Assembly (NCBI RefSeq): GCF_024055575.1
Contig: NZ_JAMXOE010000002.1
Location: 124,001-188,000 of the forward strand
From: Mucilaginibacter flavidus
Lineage (GTDB): Bacteria > Bacteroidota > Bacteroidia > Sphingobacteriales > Sphingobacteriaceae
Direction: 5' to 3'
Length of the DNA stretch: 64,000 nt
In this document: positions 16,679 to 24,714 of the stretch, piece after piece
Layout of the letters: every line of letters starts with the position of its first letter
How positions within the stretch are numbered: position 1 is the stretch's first letter
The notes under the pieces: generated by a model
Database searches by the model: none
What the model was told of the DNA's origin: nothing
What the model saw: the letters and a program-made list of their open reading frames with translations, nothing else
Translations under genes and position numbers: made by a program

Positions 16679-17509
16679 TTATTTATTGTGTGATGCAGCA
16701 AATGTTTGAACTATGCTAAAACCAGTTTCGTCAATAGCATAAGTAAGGTTGTCAATTTTTGATGTAAACACGTTATACATGATAATTGATAACGCTGATG
16801 TACTGATACCTAACGCGGTGTTAACCAATGCTTCAGAAATTGATGCAGATAGTGCAGTTTGGTTAGTTGCACCGGCAGCAGCCAACTCGCCGAAGGCCTT
16901 GATCATACCGAATACTGTACCTAACAAACCCGATAGTGTACCGATTGATACAAGGGTTGCTATAATGGTTAAGTTTTGCTCAAGCATCGGCATTTCCAAA
17001 GCAGTCGCTTCTTCAATGTCTTTCTGGATAGCTAATGATTTCTGGTCAACGGTCAGGTTAGGATCAGCTTCCATTTCTTTGTATTTTTTCAAACCTGATT
17101 TGATCACGTTAGCAACCGAACCTTTTTGTTTGTCGCACTCCTGTACAGCACCATCAATGTTGCCTGCATTAAGGGCAGCAGTTACTTTACGTACAAAAGC
17201 ATCAACGTTGCCGGTTCCCGAAGCTTTACCGATAACAACAAAACGCTCGATTGAGAACACGATAACCATTAACAGGTACGACATAATTACCGGTACCAGG
17301 TTACCACCTCTGTGAATTTGTCCGAAGAAATCCGGAAGGCCTTTTTCTACGTCGCCGTCAGCATAGTGGCTAGAGTCGCCTAAAATGAATTTGAAGATCA
17401 AAATTGCAACCACGATACAAATCGGGATAGTTAAAGTTGCAAACATGCCTGATGAACTTGAGCTTTCTTTTTTAACAGGACTAGTTGGTTTTGTTGGTGC
17501 GTTTGCCAT
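16679..17509 (-). CDS. exbB: MotA/TolQ/ExbB proton channel family protein
   Basis: 276 residues. It is the stator-like channel of the Ton motor. A polar N-terminus is followed by a hydrophobic helix at about 22-44, a second at about 77-95, a cytoplasmic domain, and two C-terminal helices. The TolQ/ExbB signature includes LEQNLTIIATLVSIGTLSGL, LLGTVFGMIKAFGEL and ISEALVNTALGI. It is the first gene of the operon. Short ACTAAAA tandem repeats lie directly before its ATG. Confidence 0.94.
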   Translation of the reverse strand: MANAPTKPTSPVKKESSSSSGMFATLTIPICIVVAILIFKFILGDSSHYADGDVEKGLPDFFGQIHRGGNLVPVIMSYLLMVIVFSIERFVVIGKASGTGNVDAFVRKVTAALNAGNIDGAVQECDKQKGSVANVIKSGLKKYKEMEADPNLTVDQKSLAIQKDIEEATALEMPMLEQNLTIIATLVSIGTLSGLLGTVFGMIKAFGELAAAGATNQTALSASISEALVNTALGISTSALSIIMYNVFTSKIDNLTYAIDETGFSIVQTFAASHNK

Positions 17510-17885
17510 TACTTTTTAGTTTTAGTTTTTAGTTTTTAGTTTATGGATATAAGTTTGTTAAATGCAACATTGTAAAGTGAATAACAAAAATAGAATTTAA
17601 ATGAAATAAAAAAATATTTTATGCTATTCTTTAACAAAATTTAATTTGTGCTTTACCTGTTATGAATAATCGGTTAATACATAACGACAAAAATTAAAAA
17701 TTGTGTTTTGAACAAATAATATTCTGCAATAAAACCCATTTTTTTTAATAATAGCAAACAATAATGTATAAAAATTATGTTACCGGGCATTATGTCCTAA
17801 ATTCTTAGTTTAAAAGCCTAAAGTCGGCCCGGCATTATATTACGGCAGACTTTAGGCTTTAGACTCACATTGCCAATAAATTAGC
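17510..17885. other. exbB-pckA intergenic region
   Basis: A 376-base gap. From left to right it holds the ACTAAAA tandem repeat next to exbB (about 17512-17541), a strongly AT-rich middle (17570-17800) that presumably includes the exbB promoter although no clean TAnnTTTG box is visible, and the pckA terminator at 17811-17861. I see no ORF worth reporting. Confidence 0.5.
17811..17861 (-). terminator. Rho-independent terminator of pckA
   Basis: A perfect 13-base inverted repeat (17813-17825 with 17848-17860) with a GC-containing loop. On the minus strand it follows the pckA stop by about 25 bases and is trailed by TTTTAAAC. Confidence 0.8.
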
Positions 17886-19490
17886 TCAGGTTGTAACAAC
17901 CACATTCGGCGCGGCGCTAATTATTGCGGAATTACAATACGGGGCATATTGCTCAAAATTCTTTATGAATAATATAGCCAGGTCATTTGCCTTTTCATCG
18001 TAAGCATCGCGGTTGGCCCAGGTGTTACGCGGATCGAGCAGGTTATCAGGCACATCGGGGCAATGAAGCGGCATTTGCAGGTTAAAAACCGGATGCTCCG
18101 CATACTTTACATTATCGAGTCCTCCATTTAAGGCGGCCGATATCATGGCACGGGTATATTTAAGTTGCATCCGCTTGCCAACGCCATAGGCGCCGCCTGT
18201 CCAGCCGGTATTTATCAGCCATACTTTAACGTTGTGCTTTTTTATTTTGGCGCCCAGCAGTTCGGCATAGGTTACAGGGTTCAATGGCAAAAAAGCTTCT
18301 CCAAAGCAGGCCGAAAAGGTTGCCTTTGGCTCGGTTACCCCTGCTTCGGTACCGGCAACTTTAGCCGTATAGCCCGAAATAAAGTGGTACATCGCCTGTT
18401 CCGGAGTTAACCGCGATACCGGGGGCAATATGCCAAACGCATCGGCAGTTAAAAAGAAAATATTTTTTGGCGCATCCGCTATTGATGGAGTAACCGCGTT
18501 GCATATATTATGTATGGGATATGCCACCCGAGTGTTTTCAGTTTTGTCGATATTCGAAAAATCAACCGTGCGCGTACCTTTTACAAAATTTATATTCTCG
18601 AGCAGTGCGCCAAACTTTATGGCATTAAATATCTGCGGCTCCTTCTCGGCGGTAAGGTCAACACATTTGGCGTAGCAGCCGCCTTCAAAGTTAAAAACGG
18701 TGTAATCGCTCCAGCCGTGTTCATCATCACCTATTAAATTACGTTCAGGGTCGGCCGAGAGGGTGGTTTTACCAGTGCCCGATAGGCCAAAAAATATCGC
18801 AGTATCGCCTTTCGCACCCGTATTTGCCGAGCAATGCATCGACAGCACCTTTTCGTCGTGCGGCAAAATAAAGTTCAGCACCGAAAAAATGCCTTTCTTA
18901 ATCTCGCCGGTATAGCCCGAGCCACCTATCAGTATCATTTTTTTAGTAAAGTTGATGATAGAGAAATTGTGCTGCCGGGTCCCGTCAGCTTCCGGATCGG
19001 CTTTAAAGCCGGGAGCGGCAATTATTGTCCACTCGGGCATAAACCCGGTGTCAATAACTTCGGGGCGTAAAAACAGGTGGTGTACAAACAGGCTCTGGTA
19101 GGCCGTTTCGGTAACCACACGGATGTCCATACGGTATTTCTCGTTGGCACAGGCGCTGCTGTCTCGCACAAAAATGTCTTTATCCGCCAGGTAATCGGTT
19201 ACTTTCTGCAACAGGGCATCAAACCGGGCAGCATCAAATTTAAGGTTTACCTTGCCCCACCAAACGTTGTTGCGGGTAATATCGTCATCCACGATGAAGC
19301 GGTCCTTAGGCGAGCGCCCTGTAAATTCGCCGGTATCAATGGCAAGGGCTCCGGTGTCGGCCAAAACGCCCTCATTTCTTTGCAAAGCTGCCTCAACAAG
19401 TTCGGCAGGCGTTAACTGGTAAAAAACATTCCTAGCCCGATTAAGCTGCAGGTAGCTCAAATCAGGTAAATTGGCAGCACTTATTCTCAT
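17886..19490 (-). CDS. pckA: Phosphoenolpyruvate carboxykinase (ATP)
   Basis: 534 residues, typical of the ATP-dependent enzyme. It interconverts oxaloacetate plus ATP with PEP, CO2 and ADP in gluconeogenesis. Key motifs are GRSPKDRF (58-65), GFMPEWTIIAAPGF (149-162), the kinase-1a P-loop GLSGTGKTTLS (235-245), kinase-2 GDDEHGW (254-260), and ENTRVAYPIHNI. It stands alone, with its own -7 box 24 bases upstream and its own terminator. Confidence 0.97.
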   Translation of the reverse strand: MRISAANLPDLSYLQLNRARNVFYQLTPAELVEAALQRNEGVLADTGALAIDTGEFTGRSPKDRFIVDDDITRNNVWWGKVNLKFDAARFDALLQKVTDYLADKDIFVRDSSACANEKYRMDIRVVTETAYQSLFVHHLFLRPEVIDTGFMPEWTIIAAPGFKADPEADGTRQHNFSIINFTKKMILIGGSGYTGEIKKGIFSVLNFILPHDEKVLSMHCSANTGAKGDTAIFFGLSGTGKTTLSADPERNLIGDDEHGWSDYTVFNFEGGCYAKCVDLTAEKEPQIFNAIKFGALLENINFVKGTRTVDFSNIDKTENTRVAYPIHNICNAVTPSIADAPKNIFFLTADAFGILPPVSRLTPEQAMYHFISGYTAKVAGTEAGVTEPKATFSACFGEAFLPLNPVTYAELLGAKIKKHNVKVWLINTGWTGGAYGVGKRMQLKYTRAMISAALNGGLDNVKYAEHPVFNLQMPLHCPDVPDNLLDPRNTWANRDAYDEKANDLAILFIKNFEQYAPYCNSAIISAAPNVVVTT

Positions 19491-19513
19491 TAAAAGTGTA
19501 AAATTGGTTTATG

Positions 19514-19521
19514 CAAAATTA
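19514..19521 (-). promoter_or_regulatory. -7 promoter element of pckA
   Basis: Reads TAATTTTG followed by C on the minus strand, a full TAnnTTTG match. TTG triplets lie 17 and 21 bases upstream, near the ideal -33 spacing. The predicted leader is about 15-20 bases. Confidence 0.5.
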
Positions 19522-19696
19522 CCGGTTTTAACGGCTACCAAGCAAGAAAATCTGAGTATTTATTTACATAATGTATATTTTACACAGTATTTAAATAACT
19601 AATTATCAAATGTTTAATTAAAAATAAAATTTTCAATTCAATACACTAAGTGTAGAATTTACAGGGACAAATTTTGGAATTTTTGGACGTTTTTTT

Positions 19697-19869
19697 GGCA
19701 CAGGCCTGCGACCTGTGCTGATGAATTTCGCCCCGTTGGGGCTTTTTAGATTTTCTTTCATGCAAAATCCAGGACAGCAAGATATTATCAAATCTACAAA
19801 GACTAAAATTGAAGACAAGTCTCTCAGCCCCAAAGGGGCGCCCTTCGCCAGCACAGGCCGCAGTTTTTT
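19697..19869. repeat. Composite palindromic unit, copy 1
   Basis: About 173 bases. The left end has hairpin GCACAGG/CCTGTGC then hairpin GCCCC/GGGGC. A core of about 80 AT-rich bases follows, and the right end repeats the two hairpins in inverted order (AGCCCCAAAGGGGC, then AGCACAGGCCGCAG). The whole unit is therefore an imperfect inverted repeat built from two nested palindromes at each end. It is the first of three head-to-tail copies. Confidence 0.9.
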
Positions 19870-20043
19870 GGCACAGGCATGCGACCTGTGCTGATGAATT
19901 TCGCCCCGTTGGGGCTTTTTAGATTTTCTTTCATGCAAAATCCAGGACAGCAAGATATTATCAAATCTACAAAGACTAAAATTGAAGACAAGTCTCTCAG
20001 CCCCAAAGGGGCGCCAGTCGCCAGCACAGGTCGCAGTTTTTTT
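19870..20043. repeat. Composite palindromic unit, copy 2
   Basis: About 174 bases and almost identical to copy 1, including the core. Differences are a handful of substitutions in the right end (CCAGTCGCC versus CCCTTCGCC) and in the first loop (CATGCGA versus CCTGCGA). Near-identity implies recent tandem duplication. Confidence 0.9.
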
Positions 20044-20218
20044 GGCACAGGCATGCGACCTGTGCTGATGAATTTCGCCCCGTTGGGGCTTTTTAGATTT
20101 TTTTTCATGCAAAATCCAGGATAGCAAGATATTATCAAATCTACAAAGACTAAAATTGAAGACAAGTCTCCCAGCCCCAAAGGGGCGCCCGTCGCCAGCA
20201 CAGGTCGCAGGCCTGTGC
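20044..20218. repeat. Composite palindromic unit, copy 3
   Basis: About 175 bases and nearly identical to copies 1-2. Only this copy keeps a complete right-hand hairpin (GCACAGGTCGCAGGCCTGTGC, broken here as arms GCACAGG and CCTGTGC). It ends 19 bases past the stop of the transposase gene, so the tandem array abuts the gene. Confidence 0.9.
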
Positions 20219-20237
20219 GAAACGGCAGATAACGCCA

Positions 20238-20690
20238 TCAATCCCACACGTACCGTTCGTCATATTCTGCCGCATGGTCGTTAAGCATTTTCCGATGTTC
20301 ATCCTGAAAAAGAATACCATTGTGATGCGCATGCTGATTAGAAATATAACTGATAACCGAATCAACATCATTTGGACTAACCGAAAACCCACCGTAACCG
20401 TTTTGCCAATAAAAGTTCGACAGTGATTGATCGCGGTTTTTCATCCACCCAGACGATGATGCCTTTACTTTTTCAACAAGCGTCATGAGTGCTATTTTCC
20501 CGGATAGCATACACAGGATGTGAACATGGTTGGTATATCCACCAATTTTTATTGGTAAACACTCCTGCTTTTGGCAAAGCATGGCTAAGTAATTATGCAA
20601 CTCGTCTTCATATGGTTGATGAATTAGCGATTCACGGTTTTTTGTGCTGAACACGATATGCATATAGTTTTTTACGAGGGATTGTGGCAT
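20238..20690 (-). CDS. IS200/REP-associated tyrosine transposase (Y1, HUH)
   Basis: 150 residues, typical of TnpA/RAYT single-strand transposases. The metal-binding HUH motif is NHVHIL with H55 and H57. The catalytic tyrosine is Y115 in VISYISNQHAHH, followed by the family's ILFQDEHRKML. The N-terminus (YMHIVFSTKNRESLI) and the region YWQNGYGGFSVSP are also diagnostic. It is intact, with ATG at 20690. There is no tnpB. Composite palindromic units flank it on both sides (array ending at 20218, single unit from 20778), the arrangement expected if it moves or maintains such repeats. Confidence 0.9.
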   Translation of the reverse strand: MPQSLVKNYMHIVFSTKNRESLIHQPYEDELHNYLAMLCQKQECLPIKIGGYTNHVHILCMLSGKIALMTLVEKVKASSSGWMKNRDQSLSNFYWQNGYGGFSVSPNDVDSVISYISNQHAHHNGILFQDEHRKMLNDHAAEYDERYVWD

Positions 20691-20777
20691 GGCAATGTGT
20701 TGAGATTGGCGATATGATAATTAGTGTAGCTAATTTAATCTTTAACTATTACAATTACACAGGTTATTCTCTTGTTT

Positions 20778-20952
20778 GGCACAGGCCTGCGACCTGTGCT
20801 GATGAATTTCGCCCCGTTGGGGCTTTGGAGAGTATTCTTCTATTTAAAAATGATGCATTACCCTTTTAAATATAATTGGTGTCCGAAATTTGTTAGAAAG
20901 ATAAATCCACCAGCCCCAAAGGGCGGCATCCGTCAGCGCAGGTCGCAGGCCT
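20778..20952. repeat. Composite palindromic unit, copy 4 (different core)
   Basis: About 175 bases, the same length as the other copies. The left end is identical over about 47 bases (from GGCACAGG to GTTGGGGCT) and the right end is a diverged version (AGCCCCAAAGGGCGG to GGTCGCAGGCCTACGG). The ~80-base core is unrelated to that of copies 1-3. It lies 88 bases upstream of the transposase start. Confidence 0.85.
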
Positions 20953-21028
20953 ACGGTATAAGCGGCCTTTTTTCGCGATTTGAAGGAAAGGTATTTACCG
21001 GAACCTATCAACCGTAATGTCCGCAGGA

Positions 21029-21054
21029 ACAGGGTGTATGCAATACGCCCCTAC
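21029..21054. repeat. Degenerate copy of the GGGGCGTATGCAATACGCCCC palindrome
   Basis: Reads AGGGTGTATGCAATACGCCC followed by CTAC; the right arm matches the perfect palindrome at 26804-26830 and the left arm has decayed. It sits ten bases beyond the stop of the SUI1 gene. Confidence 0.65.
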
Positions 21055-21064
21055 GCGAAAAAAA

Positions 21065-21400
21065 TTATCCGCCGGCTTTTTTCGCTTTAAATCCATCCGT
21101 AGTAAGCATGGTCAAAATCTTATCCCTGAAATCGCCTTGTATTAATATCTCCCCATCCTTTACGGAGCCGCCTACGCCGCATTTTGATTTCAGCTTTTTT
21201 CCGATGACTTCCAAATCTGCATCGGGACCAACAAAACCAGTTATGCGGGTAACCAGCTTGCCACCGCCTTTGCGGTCGAGATATATTTTAAGATTTTGCT
21301 GTTGCGGCGGTAACGCCTGTGCGGATTCGCCCCCCTCCTGCTGGTATGCAAAATCAGGATCGGTGGAGTACATTATGCCGGTAAATTTATGTTTAGCCAT
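21065..21400 (-). CDS. eIF1/SUI1 (YciH)-family protein
   Basis: 111 residues from the ATG at 21400 ([13 protein letters not shown]). A longer open frame reaches 21517, but those extra codons lie in a palindromic repeat. The C-terminal SUI1 domain is clear: [20 protein letters not shown], then [16 protein letters not shown] and [13 protein letters not shown]. These bacterial eIF1 homologues bind the ribosome, and their physiological role is not settled. The gene lies downstream of the lipid kinase, with the repeat element between them. Confidence 0.9.
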   Translation of the reverse strand: MAKHKFTGIMYSTDPDFAYQQEGGESAQALPPQQQNLKIYLDRKGGGKLVTRITGFVGPDADLEVIGKKLKSKCGVGGSVKDGEILIQGDFRDKILTMLTTDGFKAKKAGG

Positions 21401-21412
21401 GGTTGTTGTTTT

Positions 21413-21507
21413 GTAGAGACGCAATATTTTGCGTCTCCCGCTGCCAAGTGACAAATTTGCATTGCGGCAGCCTGTCAAGTTGGAGACGCGAAGCATCGCG
21501 TCTCTAC
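21413..21507. repeat. 95-base three-hairpin GAGACGC element
   Basis: Bounded by GTAGAGACGC and its complement GCGTCTCTAC. Within it are an outer-left hairpin (GAGACGCAA/TTGCGTCTC), a central imperfect stem (CTGCC/GGCAG region) and an outer-right hairpin (GAGACGCGA/TCGCGTCTC). It has the same architecture as 28387-28478. It occupies almost all of the space between the SUI1 and lipid kinase genes. Confidence 0.85.
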
Positions 21508-21513
21508 GTCGTT

Positions 21514-22398
21514 TCATTTAAAATCTTTCCCTACAATCACCTTCAGCGAATGCGGCACCAGCACAATTTCAGCATCCGTACCGGCCATTTGCGGTTCACC
21601 ATCAAGGTGCAGCGGGCCTGGCTCGCTGCGTTTTACCAATATACGCTGGCCCTTAATTATCTCCACGTATTTTGTTTTATCGGTGGTTTTGCGCATCATG
21701 CGTATGCCCATTTCAAAAAAGCGCCACAGCGGGAATGGTTTTATTACGCAAATATCCAGTAAACCGTCCTGAACCGATGCAGTGGGCGATATGTGTGCGT
21801 CGTTACCATATTGCGACGAATTGGCAAAGCTTAGCATAAATGCCTCGCGCTCATAATCCTTACCATCAATGTTGATGTTGTATATCTGGGCTTTATAGCT
21901 AATGACTTCCTTTATCGAGGATTTGATATAAGTAATAAAACCGCGCTTTTTGTTATGCGAAAAAACCTCGCTGATATGTGCGTCGAAACCCATGCCCGCC
22001 ATATTAAAAAATGGCTGTCCGTTCACCCGGCCCGAATCCATAGTTATCCATTTGCCGGTGCTCAGTGTTTCAATGGCTTTTGCGGTATCCATCGGGATAC
22101 CCAAAAAACGGGCAAGGCCATTGCCTGAGCCAAAAGGCACTATCCCCAATGCGGTATCACTCCCCACAATTGCCGACGCTACCTCGTTTACCGTACCATC
22201 GCCGCCAACGGCCACCACCATTTCAAACTTGCCCGCGGCTTCGTGTGCTATTTGTTTGGCATGCGCCACACCATCGGTAAAAACAATTACTGGTTTAACC
22301 AGGCTTTTATCCAGGTGTTTGTCGATGAGTTCCGGAACGCCGTCCTTTTTCTTCCCGCCAGATATTGGGTTTATAATAAATAACGCTTTCCGTTCCAA
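21514..22398 (-). CDS. Diacylglycerol/lipid kinase family protein (YegS/DgkB-like)
   Basis: 294 residues. It phosphorylates a lipid alcohol such as diacylglycerol with ATP. The nucleotide-binding motif GGDGTVNEV is at 65-73, followed by [16 protein letters not shown] (85-100). The C-terminal half has the all-beta domain with [14 protein letters not shown] and LHLDGEP. The start is TTG at 22398: the N-terminus it yields ([15 protein letters not shown]) is exactly where family members begin, and no in-frame ATG lies nearby. A TACTTTTG -7 box is about 20 bases upstream. Divergent from metK. Confidence 0.9.
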   Translation of the reverse strand: MERKALFIINPISGGKKKDGVPELIDKHLDKSLVKPVIVFTDGVAHAKQIAHEAAGKFEMVVAVGGDGTVNEVASAIVGSDTALGIVPFGSGNGLARFLGIPMDTAKAIETLSTGKWITMDSGRVNGQPFFNMAGMGFDAHISEVFSHNKKRGFITYIKSSIKEVISYKAQIYNINIDGKDYEREAFMLSFANSSQYGNDAHISPTASVQDGLLDICVIKPFPLWRFFEMGIRMMRKTTDKTKYVEIIKGQRILVKRSEPGPLHLDGEPQMAGTDAEIVLVPHSLKVIVGKDFK

Positions 22399-22417
22399 AT
22401 AAATATGATTATTGCGG

Positions 22418-22425
22418 CAAAAGTA
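22418..22425 (-). promoter_or_regulatory. -7 promoter element of the lipid kinase gene
   Basis: Reads TACTTTTG on the minus strand, 19 bases before the TTG start. It is back to back with the metK -7 box about 30 bases away. Confidence 0.45.
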
Positions 22426-22455
22426 AATGTATTTTCGGCTTTGTAAAAATTGTTT

Positions 22456-22463
22456 TAATTTCG
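22456..22463 (+). promoter_or_regulatory. -7 promoter element of metK
   Basis: Reads TAATTTCG followed by C, a one-base variant of TAnnTTTG. Transcription would start around 22468-22470, immediately before the first stem of the riboswitch, which supports both calls. Confidence 0.5.
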
Positions 22464-22465
22464 CA

Positions 22466-22564
22466 CCCGGAAAGTGGACTGATTTAATTGCTTGTCCCTG
22501 TCAATTGTTCATTCTGAACGGCGGGGCCTACCGGATTGCAACCACGTAAAAAAGTGCTAATACC
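22466..22564 (+). ncRNA. SAM-II-like riboswitch in the metK leader
   Basis: Matches the SAM-II (metA) aptamer core from memory: a P1 strand GTGG (22474-22477), the conserved TGATTTAA (22480-22487), ATTGCAA (22535-22541) directly followed by the complementary P1 strand CCAC (22542-22545), a 10-base A-rich linker, and GCTAA plus TACC (22556-22564). ATTGC can pair with GCTAA in the bulged way expected for the P2 pseudoknot, and GG (22533-22534) with CC. Unusual is a 47-base insert between TGATTTAA and ATTGCAA that can fold on itself (GTCCC/GGGGC enclosing GTTCA/TGAAC). The gene downstream makes SAM, so feedback control is expected. There is no clear intrinsic terminator after it. Confidence 0.75.
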
Positions 22565-22617
22565 TTGCTTCTTTTTACTTCAATCCTTTAAATCTTTTTA
22601 TTTCGATAACATAATCC

Positions 22618-22642
22618 GAGACGCAAAATATTGCGTCTCTAC
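22618..22642. repeat. Half GAGACGC element in the metK leader
   Basis: A 9-base perfect hairpin GAGACGCAA/TTGCGTCTC followed by TAC, identical in style to the outer hairpins of 21413-21507. It lies between the riboswitch and the metK start codon, ending 27 bases before the ATG, so it is part of the metK mRNA. Confidence 0.8.
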
Positions 22643-22669
22643 GCAGAATATAATTATACATAAAAATCT

Positions 22670-23920
22670 ATGTCATATCTATTTACATCAGAGTCCGTAT
22701 CAGAAGGACACCCGGATAAAGTTGCCGACCAGATATCGGATGCTTTGATTGACCATTTTTTAGCATTCGACCCCGACTCAAAGGTGGCATGCGAAACTTT
22801 AGTTACTACCGGCCAGGTTTTTTTAGCCGGCGAGGTAAAATCAAAAGCATATCTTGATGTACAAAAAATTGCCCGCGAGGTAATCAACAAAATTGGCTAC
22901 ACCAAAGGCGAGTACATGTTTGATGGCAGCTCGTGCGGCGTACTTTCGGCTATCCACGAGCAATCGCCGGATATTAACCAGGGTGTCGACCGTACTGCTA
23001 AAGAAGAGCAGGGCGCAGGCGACCAGGGCATGATGTTTGGCTATGCGACCAAAGAGACCGACAACTACATGCCTTTGGCATTGGATATTGCCCACGCTTT
23101 GTTAATTGAACTTGCCGCTATCCGCCGCGAAAATACCGATATCAAGTATTTGCGCCCCGATGCAAAATCGCAGGTAACGCTGGAGTATGATGACAATAAC
23201 CAGCCTATCCGCATTGATGCTATCGTTATTTCAACGCAGCACGATGATTTCGACGAAGAGAAAGCTATGCTTGAAAAAATCAGCAGCGATATCATCAGCA
23301 TCCTTATCCCGCGTGTTAAGGCCAAGTACGAAAAATACGCCCACTTTTTTGGTGACGGCATTAAATACCACATTAACCCTACCGGCAAGTTTGTTATCGG
23401 CGGTCCGCATGGCGATACCGGCTTAACCGGCCGTAAAATCATTGTGGATACCTACGGAGGCAAAGGTGCACACGGTGGTGGTGCATTTTCAGGTAAAGAC
23501 CCTTCAAAAGTCGACCGTTCTGCAGCTTATGCAACCCGCCACATTGCCAAAAACCTGGTAGCAGCCGGCGTTGCCGACGAAGTGCTGGTACAGGTATCTT
23601 ACGCAATCGGCGTTGCCCAGCCAATGGGTATTTACGTAAACACCTACGGCACCGGCAAAGTTGGCCTGCACGATGGTGAAATTGCCAAAAAGGTTGAAGC
23701 CATTTTTAACATGACCCCTTACGCAATTGAAACCCGTTTCAAACTGCGTAACCCCATATACAGCGAAACCGCTGCTTATGGCCATTTCGGTCGCCCTAAC
23801 GAAATAGTAACCAAATCATTCATAGGCCACGACGGCAAAGAGCTTAAACGCGAAGTTGAGCTGTTTACCTGGGAGAAATTGGATTATGTGGATAAGGTGA
23901 AAGCAGCGTTCGGGCTGTAA
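22670..23920 (+). CDS. metK: S-adenosylmethionine synthetase
   Basis: 416 residues. It makes SAM from methionine and ATP. Motifs are [15 protein letters not shown] (11-25) with the catalytic His of [16 protein letters not shown] (115-126), and the central [20 protein letters not shown] that holds the P-loop-like phosphate site. The C-terminal YGHFGRP is also typical. It is slightly longer than the E. coli enzyme (384). It is a monocistronic unit with its own promoter, SAM-II-like leader and strong terminator. Confidence 0.98.
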   Translation: MSYLFTSESVSEGHPDKVADQISDALIDHFLAFDPDSKVACETLVTTGQVFLAGEVKSKAYLDVQKIAREVINKIGYTKGEYMFDGSSCGVLSAIHEQSPDINQGVDRTAKEEQGAGDQGMMFGYATKETDNYMPLALDIAHALLIELAAIRRENTDIKYLRPDAKSQVTLEYDDNNQPIRIDAIVISTQHDDFDEEKAMLEKISSDIISILIPRVKAKYEKYAHFFGDGIKYHINPTGKFVIGGPHGDTGLTGRKIIVDTYGGKGAHGGGAFSGKDPSKVDRSAAYATRHIAKNLVAAGVADEVLVQVSYAIGVAQPMGIYVNTYGTGKVGLHDGEIAKKVEAIFNMTPYAIETRFKLRNPIYSETAAYGHFGRPNEIVTKSFIGHDGKELKREVELFTWEKLDYVDKVKAAFGL

Positions 23921-23944
23921 GATTTTCGATTTGAAAATTTGATG

Positions 23945-23990
23945 ATGTGCTGATTTGAAGATTAAGGTCTTCGGATCAGCACATTTTTTT
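23945..23990 (+). terminator. Rho-independent terminator of metK
   Basis: A perfect 10-base stem ATGTGCTGAT/ATCAGCACAT (23945-23954 with 23975-23984) with a 20-base loop and a run of seven T. Confidence 0.85.
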
Positions 23991-24055
23991 GCGCTGTGGT
24001 GCGGCATAGTGAAAGCTTCAGGCTTTCAGAACAAATTGGCAACACATAGCCGCTC

Positions 24056-24714
24056 TCACGCCGCCGCCATCCCCTTCCTCGTCGCGTAATATTTTTTCGA
24101 CCGGACCGAATTCCCACAAATCAGCGGGTTGCACCAGCGCCGGTTTTTATTCCGGGTAGTATCAAGATAGAACTTACCGCAGCTGCAGTTTTTATATACC
24201 CAAATTCTTCCGATTGCAATAGCGCTATCCCCCGTTTTGCCAACACCCACAACGGCCATGCCAGTTCCTCGTGCGTATTGTACCACATCACCTGCAACCT
24301 GTTGTCGACGAGTTCAAACCGCAGGTGGCTGTTGGCTTTTGCTATTGTTTCATTTAAAAAGTCGGCGACGTCTTCGTGCACCGGTTTGTCGCGCATGTTA
24401 CAATTTATATATTCATATACCTTCTCACGTAGTTTGATGGCCCGTTGCCATACGAAACAAGCCTCATCCTGGTAGCAGTTGCCTTCCAATATCAGGGTGT
24501 TGTACTCCTCCAGCGTCATAATACCAAACTCGTGGCACCAGGTTAAAAAATCGGCATAGTTTTCAATATACTCTTTACGATGTACACCGCCGCGATTGCG
24601 GTACGTATTTATAAATTGCAGCATTGGGTGGTCTCCCTCAATCGGGAATGGATCGGCCGCATTGCAAGGCCATTGGCGCTCGGGCCGGTACCGGTTTTTT
24701 AGTGATTTATACAT
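24056..24714 (-). pseudogene. ABATE/CGNR zinc-finger regulator split by a one-base frameshift
   Basis: The first frame (ATG at 24714, own stop at 24121) gives an ABATE-like N-terminal region ending LLQSEEFGYIK. The next codons read through to nonsense (TAAAVSS). In the frame one base back, the expected continuation appears: KNCSCGKFYLD, then RNKNRRWCNPLICGNSV, a complete CGNR zinc finger with its four cysteines, ending at 24056. Adding one A to the five-A run (T5 at 24189-24193 on the plus strand) joins them seamlessly as GYIKNCSCGK. It is therefore a recent deletion, a sequencing error, or possibly slippage at a single AAA codon. The family is described as stress-related transcription regulators. 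Confidence 0.8.

Noticed and set aside
19697..20218. CRISPR array
   Set aside because: The period is about 173 bases, the 'spacers' are nearly identical to each other, and no cas gene is present.
19633..20247. Long minus-strand ORFs (about 204 and 125 codons) across the tandem units
   Set aside because: They are repeated open frames through the three palindromic units; the peptides simply repeat with the DNA period, have no start context, and match no protein pattern.
22441..22669. SAM-I (S-box) riboswitch or other metK leader RNA
   Set aside because: The S-box four-way junction and kink-turn sequence are absent; the motif order fits SAM-II far better.
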